From NCBI RefSeq assembly GCF_009727055.1, contig NC_052349.1, forward strand, positions 37,661,993-37,725,992: a DNA stretch of 64,000 nt. Reading direction: 5' to 3'. This DNA is from Benincasa hispida. Taxonomy: Eukaryota; Streptophyta; Magnoliopsida; Cucurbitales; Cucurbitaceae. The stretch's first letter is position 1; every line of letters begins with the position of its first letter. The notes under the pieces are model-generated. The model worked only from the letters and a program-made list of their open reading frames with translations, searched no databases and was not told where the DNA came from. Shown here in pieces: positions 60,501 through 64,000 of the stretch. Both the position numbers and the translations under genes were made by a program.

Positions 60501-60501
60501 T
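33358..60501 (-). CDS. TPR (kinesin-light-chain-like) protein gene, 3' 13 exons
   Basis: Thirteen minus-strand exons with GT/AG borders join into one uninterrupted frame of about 360 codons ending in TAA at 33,358. In order: 60,423-60,501; 53,413-53,424; 53,272-53,337; 52,526-52,594; 47,999-48,055; 47,352-47,429; 40,763-40,860; 40,652-40,697; 40,266-40,393; 36,707-36,842; 35,556-35,618; 34,879-34,941; 33,358-33,546. The protein has TPR helices (ALHNLGQFYLVQRKLKESCN; YAETMYHFGTVLYLLGEEKD; LYANGWLKEAQELLERCL; DHIQIGANMLHLARV), spaced as in kinesin light chain TPRs. A lysine-rich linker (KHGEKKKVHKDGE) and a C-terminal coiled-coil-like helix follow. TPRs bind partner proteins; cargo and function are unknown to me. 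The 5' end is outside the window. Confidence 0.88.
33790..34040 (-). mobile_element. Decayed Au-like SINE (approximate limits)
   Basis: Minus-strand sequence around 33,890-34,030 contains GACCACCTACTTAGATTTAA and AAGTTTCCTTGG, which match the better preserved SINE at 53,560-53,778 in the same order. The box B region has decayed and the T-run at 33,770-33,788 probably represents the tail. No target duplication was found. Confidence 0.55.
34660..34700 (+). repeat. AAT/ATG trinucleotide microsatellite
   Basis: AATAATAATAATGATAATAA and flanking units in the intron between the last two exons. Simple repeat without other features. Confidence 0.8.
34879..34941 (-). CDS. TPR gene, penultimate exon (63 nt)
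   Basis: Acceptor TGTTGCAG and donor GTAACA enclose 21 codons, KDPSLVEAENVLSECFSAYQ plus K, a helix pair typical of a degenerate TPR. Phase 0 at both ends. Confidence 0.85.
35556..35618 (-). CDS. TPR gene exon (63 nt)
   Basis: Acceptor TTTGCAG and donor GTTAGC enclose 21 codons, LQSLDSLGHLEIILQEMQVS plus K. It is phase 0 and the same length as the next exon, so the two may reflect one duplicated helical unit. Confidence 0.85.
36075..36160 (+). mobile_element. LINE 3'-end fragment
   Basis: TTTCATT-TATCAATGAAAAG followed by TTTCCTTTTCAAAAAAA is the 3' signature of the LINEs in this window (compare 58,990-59,060 and 61,200-61,285). Severe 5' truncation leaves only the tail. Confidence 0.6.
36707..36842 (-). 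CDS. TPR gene exon with charged linker
   Basis: Acceptor TTTTACAG and donor GTTTGT. The first base completes an AGC codon split from the preceding exon. Encodes KFMQISLNDRISRGVLNKIS, then KHGEKKKVHKDGETEKDGRT, probably a flexible charged linker, then ALIIL. Confidence 0.85.
37254..39560. repeat. 2.3-kb repeat bounded by long inverted arms
   Basis: The left arm (37,254-37,330, opening TGTCACGGACAAGATTTAGC) is an imperfect inverted copy of the right arm (39,476-39,560, ending TAAAGTTTGTCATGTCCACA). Immediately left of it, 37,237-37,251 on the minus strand reads TGGTATTAGAGCTGC, a primer-site-like word. The right part holds a TATA motif (CCCTATAAAAGG at about 39,263) and a polyadenylation-like AATAATAAAA. 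The mixed signals suggest LTR-derived sequence, perhaps two LTRs in inverted orientation. No coding domain was recognised. Confidence 0.5.
40266..40393 (-). CDS. TPR gene exon
   Basis: Acceptor GGTGCAG and donor GTATGT. Encodes IGANMLHLARVVLLCSNKLK, ATDTSKAVMG and IDKARELLNNSI. It ends in phase 2 with AG. The core is a clear TPR helix pair. Confidence 0.88.
40652..40697 (-). CDS. TPR gene exon (46 nt)
   Basis: Acceptor TTTTCAG and donor GTTTAA. The first base completes an AGG codon, then CLDARKSLLPEDHIQ, the helix-to-helix turn of a TPR of kinesin-light-chain type. Confidence 0.85.
40763..40860 (-). CDS. TPR gene exon
   Basis: Acceptor GGTGTAG and donor GTAAAC. Encodes GWNSLETINSADGLASTLYA and NGWLKEAQELLE, with NGWLKEAQELLERC forming a canonical TPR helix B. 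Ends in phase 2. Confidence 0.88.
41512..41645 (-). mobile_element. Truncated LINE tail within the short-LTR element
   Basis: A poly-T run (41,513-41,531) is followed by the inverted LINE end sequence (TTTTCATTGATATAATGAAAA) and a block shared with 61,140-61,190 (minus strand GTTGAGATGCCTGGGTGCAC). Flanks ATCTTCCAACATC and ATCTTCTAACATC look like a 13-bp target duplication with one difference. Confidence 0.7.
41690..41770 (+). repeat. Tandem duplication, about 37 bp
   Basis: AATATTAAAATATACACGAA followed by AAAGCAA occurs twice in direct succession at 41,708-41,765. It is next to the left limit of the hAT-associated T-rich block. Confidence 0.7.
42180..43345 (+). repeat. T-rich tandem repeats, about 370-390-bp unit
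   Basis: Landmarks recur in order: CATATTCAACTT, AAAAAGATTAG, the GAGTGGAA-CATTT block, GGCTTCTTC (42,519, 42,891, 43,283), then ATAATAGGATGGGAGAAGGAG. Spacing gives units of 372 and 392 bp with about three copies. They lie just 5' of the hAT transposase and probably belong to that element's subterminal or 5' untranslated region. Open frames here are low-complexity FFSF stretches and are not genes. Confidence 0.75.
43350..46085 (+). pseudogene. hAT transposase relic with BED, DUF659 and dimerisation parts
   Basis: 43,427-43,699 encodes a BED-type zinc finger (MFCGKITKGGICRTTQHLVG). 44,056-44,568 encodes the DUF659 region (CSLMFDGWTDRRDRTLINFF, VVTDNASNYVLAGKYL, YWTPCAAHCLDLILED). 44,663-45,058 continues the core. 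45,180-45,300 holds a frameshifted C-terminal dimerisation segment (CSASRCERNWSVFE-like). 45,406-45,855 is the acidic tail (LNDLVYIKYNQALKERFDLK). Frames are broken between these parts, so it is inactive. The right end carries GC-rich GCCTTGAGGTGCGCC repeats typical of such hATs. It lies antisense to the TPR gene. Confidence 0.88.
47212..47232 (+). repeat. GA microsatellite
   Basis: Run of GAGAGAGAG with one T interruption in the intron upstream of the exon at 47,352. Confidence 0.8.
47352..47429 (-). CDS. TPR gene exon (78 nt)
   Basis: Acceptor GCTTCAG and donor GTTCAT enclose 26 codons, MHMKSNNLLEAENVQRKILH then IMELSK. TPR helix A/B with the conserved LEAE pattern. Phase 0. Confidence 0.88.
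47921..48002 (-). repeat. 41-bp tandem duplication overlapping a splice donor
   Basis: Two direct copies (47,921-47,961 and 47,962-48,002), each with AAAATCACAGCTCCCATTAT. The right copy includes the last bases of the exon at 47,999 and its donor GTTAGG. The left copy has TTTAGG at the corresponding place, so the exact donor is not preserved. Confidence 0.8.
47999..48055 (-). CDS. TPR gene exon (57 nt)
   Basis: Acceptor TCATGCAG and donor GTTAGG enclose EGGLGESILCIRRLRYLAK, 19 codons, phase 0. Confidence 0.88.
48372..48572 (+). mobile_element. 5' LTR of Copia 3
   Basis: Opens TGTTGAAATTATATTTTAGC and closes CCCTAACTTTTCA. It contains TTATTTATACC (TATA-like, about 48,440) and AATAAAA (about 48,484), so U3/R landmarks are visible. 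Confidence 0.9.
48576..48588 (+). other. Primer-binding site of Copia 3, overlapping the gag ATG
   Basis: TGGTATCAGAGCA, an exact initiator-Met site. The A just before it makes ATGG, the start codon (48,575) of the long gag frame, so the first residues MVSEH are encoded by the primer site. Confidence 0.92.
49008..49075 (+). repeat. 15-bp coding tandem repeat (SSLPS)
   Basis: CGAGTCTTCCATCTT-type units recur about five times, encoding S-S-L-P-S repeats in the gag N-region. Confidence 0.85.
50109..50146. other. Head-to-head Tn5/Nextera mosaic ends (artefact)
   Basis: 50,109-50,127 is CTGTCTCTTATACACATCT and 50,128-50,146 is AGATGTGTATAAGAGACAG, a perfect 38-bp palindrome made of two 19-bp hyperactive Tn5 mosaic ends. 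It is a synthetic library adapter sequence, not plant DNA. It joins gag to ADGSFAPVAGKGHLSP, so part of the element is missing or two unrelated reads were fused here. Confidence 0.97.
50147..51034 (+). pseudogene. Copia 3 protease-distal part and reverse transcriptase, integrase missing
   Basis: 50,147-50,275 encodes ADGSFAPVAGKGHLSP and LILHNVLHVPKISYNLLSTA, which normally follow the protease active site. At about 50,276 it jumps to ALRKGTRSCTKHSMTSFLSY and the RT: KCKWVFTVKYKSDGTLDRYK, ARLVAKGFTQTYGVDYSE, WPLHQLDVKNAFLNGELEEE and VLIVYVDDIILSG. YVDD is the polymerase active site. About 1.5 kb of integrase sequence is absent. A TGA at 51,032 ends this frame. Confidence 0.9.
51038..51942 (+). 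pseudogene. Copia 3 reverse transcriptase end and RNase H
   Basis: 51,038-51,478 encodes DLDTLRYFLGMEVARSVEGI, QRKYTLDLLKETGMTGCKPA, YQRLVGKLIYLSHTRPDISY and EAYTDSD, then TAG. 51,480-51,570 continues with KSTSGYCTFVWGNLVTWRSK. 51,571-51,942 encodes ARSSAEAEYKAMSLGICEEI, RLYCDNKAAINIVHNPVQHD and a changed C-terminus. These are the Copia RT connection and RNase H. The few stops and frameshifts match a recent death. Confidence 0.9.
51926..51936 (+). other. Polypurine tract of Copia 3
   Basis: GAGGGGGAG directly upstream of the 3' LTR TGTTGAAATT. Confidence 0.9.
51937..52138 (+). mobile_element. 3' LTR of Copia 3
   Basis: 202 bp, nearly identical to the 5' LTR, ending CCCTAACTTTTCA. Confidence 0.9.
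52447..52492 (+). repeat. TA/TATG microsatellite
   Basis: Alternating ATATAT, GTACATATGTATGT and TATATATATATATA in the intron 5' of the exon at 52,526. Confidence 0.85.
52526..52594 (-). CDS. TPR gene exon (69 nt)
   Basis: Acceptor TCCATGCAG and donor GTATAT enclose 23 codons, VLYLLGEEKDSVALIQDSIR then ILE, a TPR helix pair. Phase 0. Confidence 0.88.
52735..53110. mobile_element. Foldback (MITE-like) element
   Basis: The left arm (52,745-52,800, with ACTTTCAAAATGTCTATTTT) is inverted at 53,041-53,100 (AAAATAGACATTTTGAAAGT). Partial copies of the same words lie further in and at 53,110-53,190. Such arms are common in plant introns. No transposase and no clear target duplication. Confidence 0.65.
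53272..53337 (-). CDS. TPR gene exon (66 nt)
   Basis: Acceptor TTCTTCAG and donor GTATAC enclose 22 codons, IKGRVLGYGHVDYAETMYHF then GT. The G-x-x-H-x-x-x-A-E-T pattern is typical of kinesin-light-chain TPRs. Phase 0. Confidence 0.88.
53413..53424 (-). CDS. TPR gene 12-nt micro-exon
   Basis: CGGGCACTGAAG (RALK) between acceptor TTGGACAG and donor GTATGAG. The TPR register requires four residues here: ...NCYE-RALK-IKGRVLG completes one 34-residue repeat. An in-frame TGA upstream of the acceptor rules out a much longer exon. Confidence 0.8.
53560..53778 (-). mobile_element. Au-like SINE, TSD of 18 bp
   Basis: The minus strand carries a pol III box B (GGTTCAATCC, 53,704-53,713). It goes on through GACCACCTACCTAGGATTTA, GTTTCCTTGACACCCAAATG and TTGTCCCGTGAGATTA, then ends in a T-rich tail on the plus strand (53,560-53,578). 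AAATAAACTATAGCATTG (53,542-53,559) and AAATAAACTGTAGCATTG (53,779-53,796) are the target duplication with one difference. The sequence matches my memory of the Au SINE family. It lies in the 7-kb intron, same strand as the gene. Confidence 0.85.
54607..55533 (-). pseudogene. Unknown acidic protein of the short-LTR element
   Basis: Two overlapping minus-strand frames (55,193-54,981 and 55,047-54,607) read MDDFYTHYETETYPRIQLND, LQEFKNRLISYTEEKK, then IHVINGDDWDKIHANEIEEK and SSTEEKSNEEEGKEVLNSEQ. A stretch upstream, now near 55,540, reads DFDSSDSEEESKK when joined to 59,076. No CCHC knuckle, protease or RT was found. It could be a divergent gag-like protein or captured host sequence. I cannot assign a function. 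Confidence 0.5.
56015..56656 (+). pseudogene. LINE ORF1-like protein
   Basis: A 213-codon frame with TIWVEKTTDRKGILAEIARL, FRKSFHDNWQRITRALRQHI, LKCEDFEQATILCNIRDWYK and a C-terminal FPKWNPDIAYQNQ. It resembles the DUF4283/ORF1 region of plant LINEs. The following 56,657-56,830 continues with SRLDLIKIKANHSGFILAEI. Then comes a T-run at 56,850-56,870 where the endonuclease should be. Confidence 0.7.
56880..58900 (+). pseudogene. LINE reverse transcriptase and zf-RVT remnants
   Basis: 57,000-57,330 encodes FVEGRQIFTSLITNEVTEDC, LGLVIKIDIEEAFDKVDWDF and GLGQGDPLSPFLL. 57,400-57,425 contains the FADD motif (HHLLFADDK). 57,413-57,673 covers ASGLNINHSKIELISV and YLGLPLF. 57,776-58,333 covers HYRNFLWKGG, GGIGLQNLVDKNRVLLAKWI and WCTILLHMNL. 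58,470-58,830 holds the zf-RVT zinc region. Stops and shifts throughout. Confidence 0.88.
59076..59371 (-). pseudogene. 5' part of the short-LTR element interior
   Basis: A minus-strand open frame (59,326-59,048) reads MEVRKTLGDADHKRKLREFC then SLPNNPHLIRGNLEIPRKKE. Its end runs into the LINE. It starts just after the primer site (59,354-59,368). It links to 55,548 when the LINE and one duplication copy are removed. No domain recognised. Confidence 0.5.
59572..60422. other. Intron sequence
   Basis: No supported gene. A 92-codon plus-strand frame (59,665-59,943) lacks recognisable features. At about 60,340-60,410 there is an inverted LINE tail (GGAAACAAAACTTTTCATTG). Confidence 0.5.
60423..60501 (-). 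CDS. TPR gene, most 5' exon in the window
   Basis: Acceptor TTGTTCAG and donor GTATTT. The first base finishes a codon from the preceding, unseen exon, then VASALHNLGQFYLVQRKLKE and SCNCYE. A canonical TPR helix A with HNLGQFY. The gene therefore continues upstream beyond 60,501 and probably out of the window. Confidence 0.88.
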
Positions 60502-60529
60502 CTGAACAATAAAAGTCCAAATCACATCA

Positions 60530-61290
60530 ACTGTGTTTTTTTTTTCTTGAAAAGGAAACATAATTTTTTCACTGAAATGATGAAAAGACACTCATGCTCA
60601 AAATATAAAGATGTAAAAAGAAAACGACAAACTATTCTAAAACAAAACGTACGGTCTATGCAATGAAAACTAAAGAAATCCAAATAAACAACAATCTTCA
60701 AAAGAGTAGAATGCACTATGGATGGGAAGAGAACACCATAAAGTAACTCCTTGGTTAGACCGATATGAGACAGTCAGGCTCAATGCTTCCTCTTGGTGCA
60801 CTCTTTCAAAGGCATTTGCAGACTTTTCTATTCAAGATCTAAATCTAAATTGGAAGGCTTTCATTTTTCCAGCACACTAGTTTCAGCTTTGTTTTGCTTT
60901 CTCTTGTTTTGGAGTTCATTTAGTAATAGTTTTGTTTTGTAGGAAACAAACAAATATATATCAACAAAACAAGAGAGCACAGCCTAAGGGCAAGGGGATG
61001 AGAGGGTGTAATAGTTTTTACTCCTATTTCCATTTTGCTCCATTGTATTAGGGGCGTATTTTTATTGTGTTGGATTGGATATTCAATCCATAGTCTGTGT
61101 TGTTTTGTTGTTCTATTGTTCCAGGTATGATGAGAGTGCTAAGGGGGTGTCGACCTAGTTGAGATGTCCGGGTGCACTCGTTGATCCTTTGGCATATTGC
61201 TCTTGTATCTCTCTTTGTAATTTGAGCATTAGTCTCATTTCATTATTTCGATGAAGAGACTCATTTCCTTTTCAAAAAAAAAAAATCGTA
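60530..61290. mobile_element. LINE 3' fragments, both orientations
   Basis: 60,538-60,620 is an inverted tail (poly-T then GAAAAGGAAACATAATTTTT). 60,830-61,285 is a plus-strand LINE 3' untranslated fragment ending GTTGAGATGTCCGGGTGCAC, CATTATTTCGATGAAGAGAC and an A-run. The same block is inverted at 41,512-41,645, so both come from one LINE family. Confidence 0.65.
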
Positions 61291-61584
61291 AGTGATCATA
61301 ACAACTGAGATTAAGGCTTCTAAGTTGGCCAACCAAACTGAAATACGTTGATCAGGACCAATTATATGCAAAGTCATTTTATATACACATAACACACATC
61401 AATGAAATATACACACACATAAGAAACTAATTTCATCAAGACAAATTATATACAAAAGCAGAGCTGACTTAAAACCTTGGACCAAAATTTATTTTGACCT
61501 CATAGTAGGCACAATAACTGAAGCAATGTGAATAAAAAAAAAACACAATATTATGAAAGCAGTTGTTTCTATTATTGTAGGCTC

Positions 61585-63184
61585 TTTTTTTTTTATGAGA
61601 ATAAACAGCTTTCATTGAGAAAAAAATGAAAGAATACGAGGGCATACAAAAAAAACCAAGCCCCAAAAAGAGGGGACACCCTTACAGAAAGGAGTCCCAA
61701 CTATGCGAAATCATGCATATAGAATATTTACAAAAAGTCTTCGAAATCGAAGCCTAAAGGGAAACATGAAAATGAACAAGAGACGAAAAATCCCTAAAAT
61801 CCCTTTCCACACCCCTAAACACTCTACTATTACACTCCCCTCATAACACCCAAATAATAGCGCACACACTAGCACTCCAAAGAAAACAACCGTTCTCCCC
61901 ATAAAAGGCAAATTGAGGAGGAACTCTACAATCGAAGCACTGACGTCTCTATGACAAACATTCAACATACCGAACGTCTGAAGAAAAGAATCCCAAATGT
62001 CGCTCGCATAACCGCACCACCAAAGAATATGATCCAGGTCTTCCTCCGCCTTCCAACAGAGGATACAGTAGAAAGGCCCAACAAGCGAGGGTAATTTCCT
62101 AGCAAGCCTATCCAACGTATTGGCACGACCGTGAAGAACCTGCCAAGAAAAAAACCTCATCTTCTTAAGGATCTCAACCCTCCAAAGCACCGAAAAAACC
62201 GAATCACCCGAAGGGGGCGAGCTAACCAAACTCTGAAAGAAAGACTTACAAGCGAAGCCCTCCAAAGGACTAGGGCTCCAAATTCTCACATCTCTTCTAC
62301 CCAAACAAAATGGGTGGTTCTCGATTAAAGAAAGAAGAGCAACCATGTCCGTCATTTCCCTATCAGAAAGAGAGCGACAAAATGCAAAAGAAAAGGAACA
62401 AGACCTCCCCAACCATACTAAAAAATGGGCTATGAAATGGTTTTTGAGGGAAGACAATCGATACAATTGAGGGAATGAAACACAGAGAGGTCTCTCTCCC
62501 ACTGAAAGGTCTTCCCAAAAGTAGATGTCTCTCCCATCCCCCACCACGCATTGGACCAAAGGAGAGAAAGAGGGAAGTCCTTTCAAAATCCCTTTCCAAA
62601 CATTCCGGTTAGAACCTTTAACCCCTTTGGACGGCCAATCAAAAGGATGAGGCTATGTTTACTCAAAATGATCCTACGCCACAAAGAGTTAGGTTCAGAG
62701 GTGAAGTGCCATAACCATTTGGCTAAAAGAGTTTTGTTACAAATCCTTAAATTCTCAATTTCCAATCCCCCCTTGGCAACCGACCTCTCAATGATCTCCC
62801 ACCTTACCAAGTGGGAACCTCTACCATTCCTTTCATCAACCCCTTCCCACAGAATGTCCCGCATTAATCTCTCTAAACCCTTACACACCTCACACGGGGC
62901 TCTGAAGAGGGAAAAGTAATGAACACGAATACACTCAAAACAGACTTTATCAGGGTGAGCCTTCCTGCTATAGAGAAAAAGCCTTTCTTCCAAGAGGCTA
63001 ATCTCTTCCGAACTTTATCCACCACAGGGTCCCAAAAAGTGACTAACTTCGGATTATTACCCAAAGGAAGACCAAGATAAGAAGAAGGGAGATACCCAAC
63101 GTCACACCCAATCCACTCAGCCCACCTTTTGAGCTTATCCTTATCACAATTGATTCCCATAACACTACAATTTCCCCTAGACTC
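61585..63184 (-). pseudogene. 5'-truncated LINE, RT C-terminal part and zf-RVT
   Basis: From 63,214 downward: WAEWIGCDVGYLPSSYLGLP, KRLASWKKGFFSIAGRLTLI (62,873-63,214), then LMRDILWEGVDERNGRGSHL and GGLEIENLRICNKTLLAKWL (62,583-62,993). A 291-codon frame follows (61,711-62,586) with VVGDGRDIYFWEDLSVGERP, RFFSWQVLHGRANTLDRLAR and CILCWKAEEDLDHILWWCGY, the zf-RVT cysteine-histidine motif. The tail is the inverted poly-T at 61,588. The endonuclease and RT core are missing. Confidence 0.9.
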
Positions 63185-63243
63185 TTTTTTTTGTATGTCC
63201 TTGTATTCTTTCATTCTTTCTCAAAAAAAAAAAAAAAAAAAAT
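63185..63243 (+). mobile_element. LINE tail with poly-A
   Basis: TTTGTATGTCCTTGTATTCT, then TTCATTCTTTCTC and an uninterrupted A-run of about 20. It matches the 3' end of the neighbouring minus-strand LINE (inverted at 61,600-61,670), but in the opposite orientation. Confidence 0.7.
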
Positions 63244-63427
63244 CCTCTTCTAAATTCAAAGGACTTTTATTATTAACCAATGGTCCTAAATAGAAAACAA
63301 ACACCTCCCTAAGTGGTAGGACCAGAGAAACTCAAGAAACGTTCTTCAATTTCGAGGAGAACGAAGGTTTGTTTTTTGGGTCCTAATCCTTCAGAGGGGG
63401 CTTTCTTGTGATTCTTGCTTTCTCTGT

Positions 63428-63950
63428 TTGTTCAGTCCCCTCATGCAACTCCCATATTTTTTTCCTCGCGTTGAAAGATTAGAATTTTCAAGTAGGTTAA
63501 GTTTTGTGTGGCAAGTCCTACATGGCATGATTAATACTATGGATCATACCTCGAGGGGGTCTTCCTTCCTAACAGGTCCACAGTCCTACATTCTTTGGAG
63601 GAGGGCTTCAATTGATCTTCATCACATTCTTGAGAGTTGCTAGTTTGCCTCTTCCATCTAGAATTGCTTCTTTTAGATATGTCATGTTTTTTTAGGTATG
63701 CTCCACAGCAATGAAGGCCATTATTTGTGGTTTGCAAGAGTTTGTGCTATCTTGTTGTGCCTTTGGTTTGAGAGAAACAATTATTCTCCTTTCGTTGGAA
63801 GGCACCACATGTTTATCCAAGGAGTTCCCTATATGATCGACATCAATTCTGCCAACCAAGCCCGATCAAACTCTGTAATTCTCTATCAAACAAACCTTTG
63901 CAAACAAGCCCCCACCCAGCGTTGTTCTAGCCCTACCAATCAGTTATAAA
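63428..63950 (+). pseudogene. LINE zf-RVT fragment
   Basis: LSFVWQVLHGMINTMDHTSR and SFLTGPQSYILWRRASIDLH then HILESC repeat the zf-RVT pattern of the minus-strand LINE. After a stop comes WFARVCAILLCLWFERNNYS. It is diverged and opposite in strand, so it is a separate insertion, cut off near 63,950. Confidence 0.75.
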
Positions 63951-64000
63951 GGCATCCTTTTTAGAGAAATAGTGAACAAATCGCAGAAGTCCTACAGAAG

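Noticed and set aside
62131..62919. Plus-strand frames opposite the LINE at 61,585-63,184
   Set aside because: They are antisense shadows of the LINE coding sequence with its zf-RVT motif on the minus strand.

Overview
This window is plant nuclear DNA. The evidence is spliced exons with GT/AG borders, LTR retrotransposons primed by the initiator-Met tRNA, MULE and hAT transposases, LINEs with A-rich tails and a tRNA-derived SINE. The style of the repeats (Copia LTRs opening TGTTGGGTTxTATGTCCTAAA, an Au-like SINE) reminds me of Cucurbitaceae, but that is recollection and weak evidence. There is no bacterial-type operon, CRISPR array or recognisable tRNA or rRNA gene.

Positions 1-30,600 are a nest of transposons. 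The oldest piece I can order is a MULE transposase gene on the minus strand, now in three parts (about 24,545-23,794, 7,522-7,034 and 5,015-4,400). A minus-strand Copia element split it at 7,523-23,793, flanked on both sides by the target duplication GTACT. That Copia was then hit twice. A solo LTR (8,106-12,033, duplication CATAG) entered its 3' LTR and itself carries another solo LTR (8,247-10,189, AAACT). A solo LTR of a second family (12,973-17,448, CTACA) entered its RNase H region and carries a third-family solo LTR (13,784-15,253, ACTGT) plus an LTR fragment. A second, 3'-truncated Copia of the same type lies at about 24,546-30,594. Further LTRs fill 504-4,127 and 5,182-7,033.

Positions 33,358-60,501 hold the only host gene I can support: the 3' part (13 exons, minus strand) of a tetratricopeptide-repeat protein resembling kinesin light chain. 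The exons join in one open frame of about 360 codons, including a 12-nt micro-exon, and the 5' end lies beyond the window. Its introns are swollen by a non-autonomous short-LTR element carrying a hAT relic (41,231-46,460), a young Copia (48,372-52,138), an Au-like SINE (53,560-53,778), a second short-LTR element containing a LINE (54,174-59,566) and many LINE tails. Positions 60,730-64,000 are mostly LINE fragments.

The most consequential observation is technical. At 50,109-50,146 the sequence contains two copies of the 19-bp Tn5/Nextera mosaic end, head to head. This is almost certainly a library or assembly artefact, and it lies where the Copia zinc knuckle and protease should be. The deletion there should not be taken as biology. 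I found no convincing new defence or metabolic system. The best candidates for something undescribed are the short-LTR family with an unknown acidic protein, its tandem-LTR copy, and the GTTGCAAC-rich clusters shared by unrelated retroelements.
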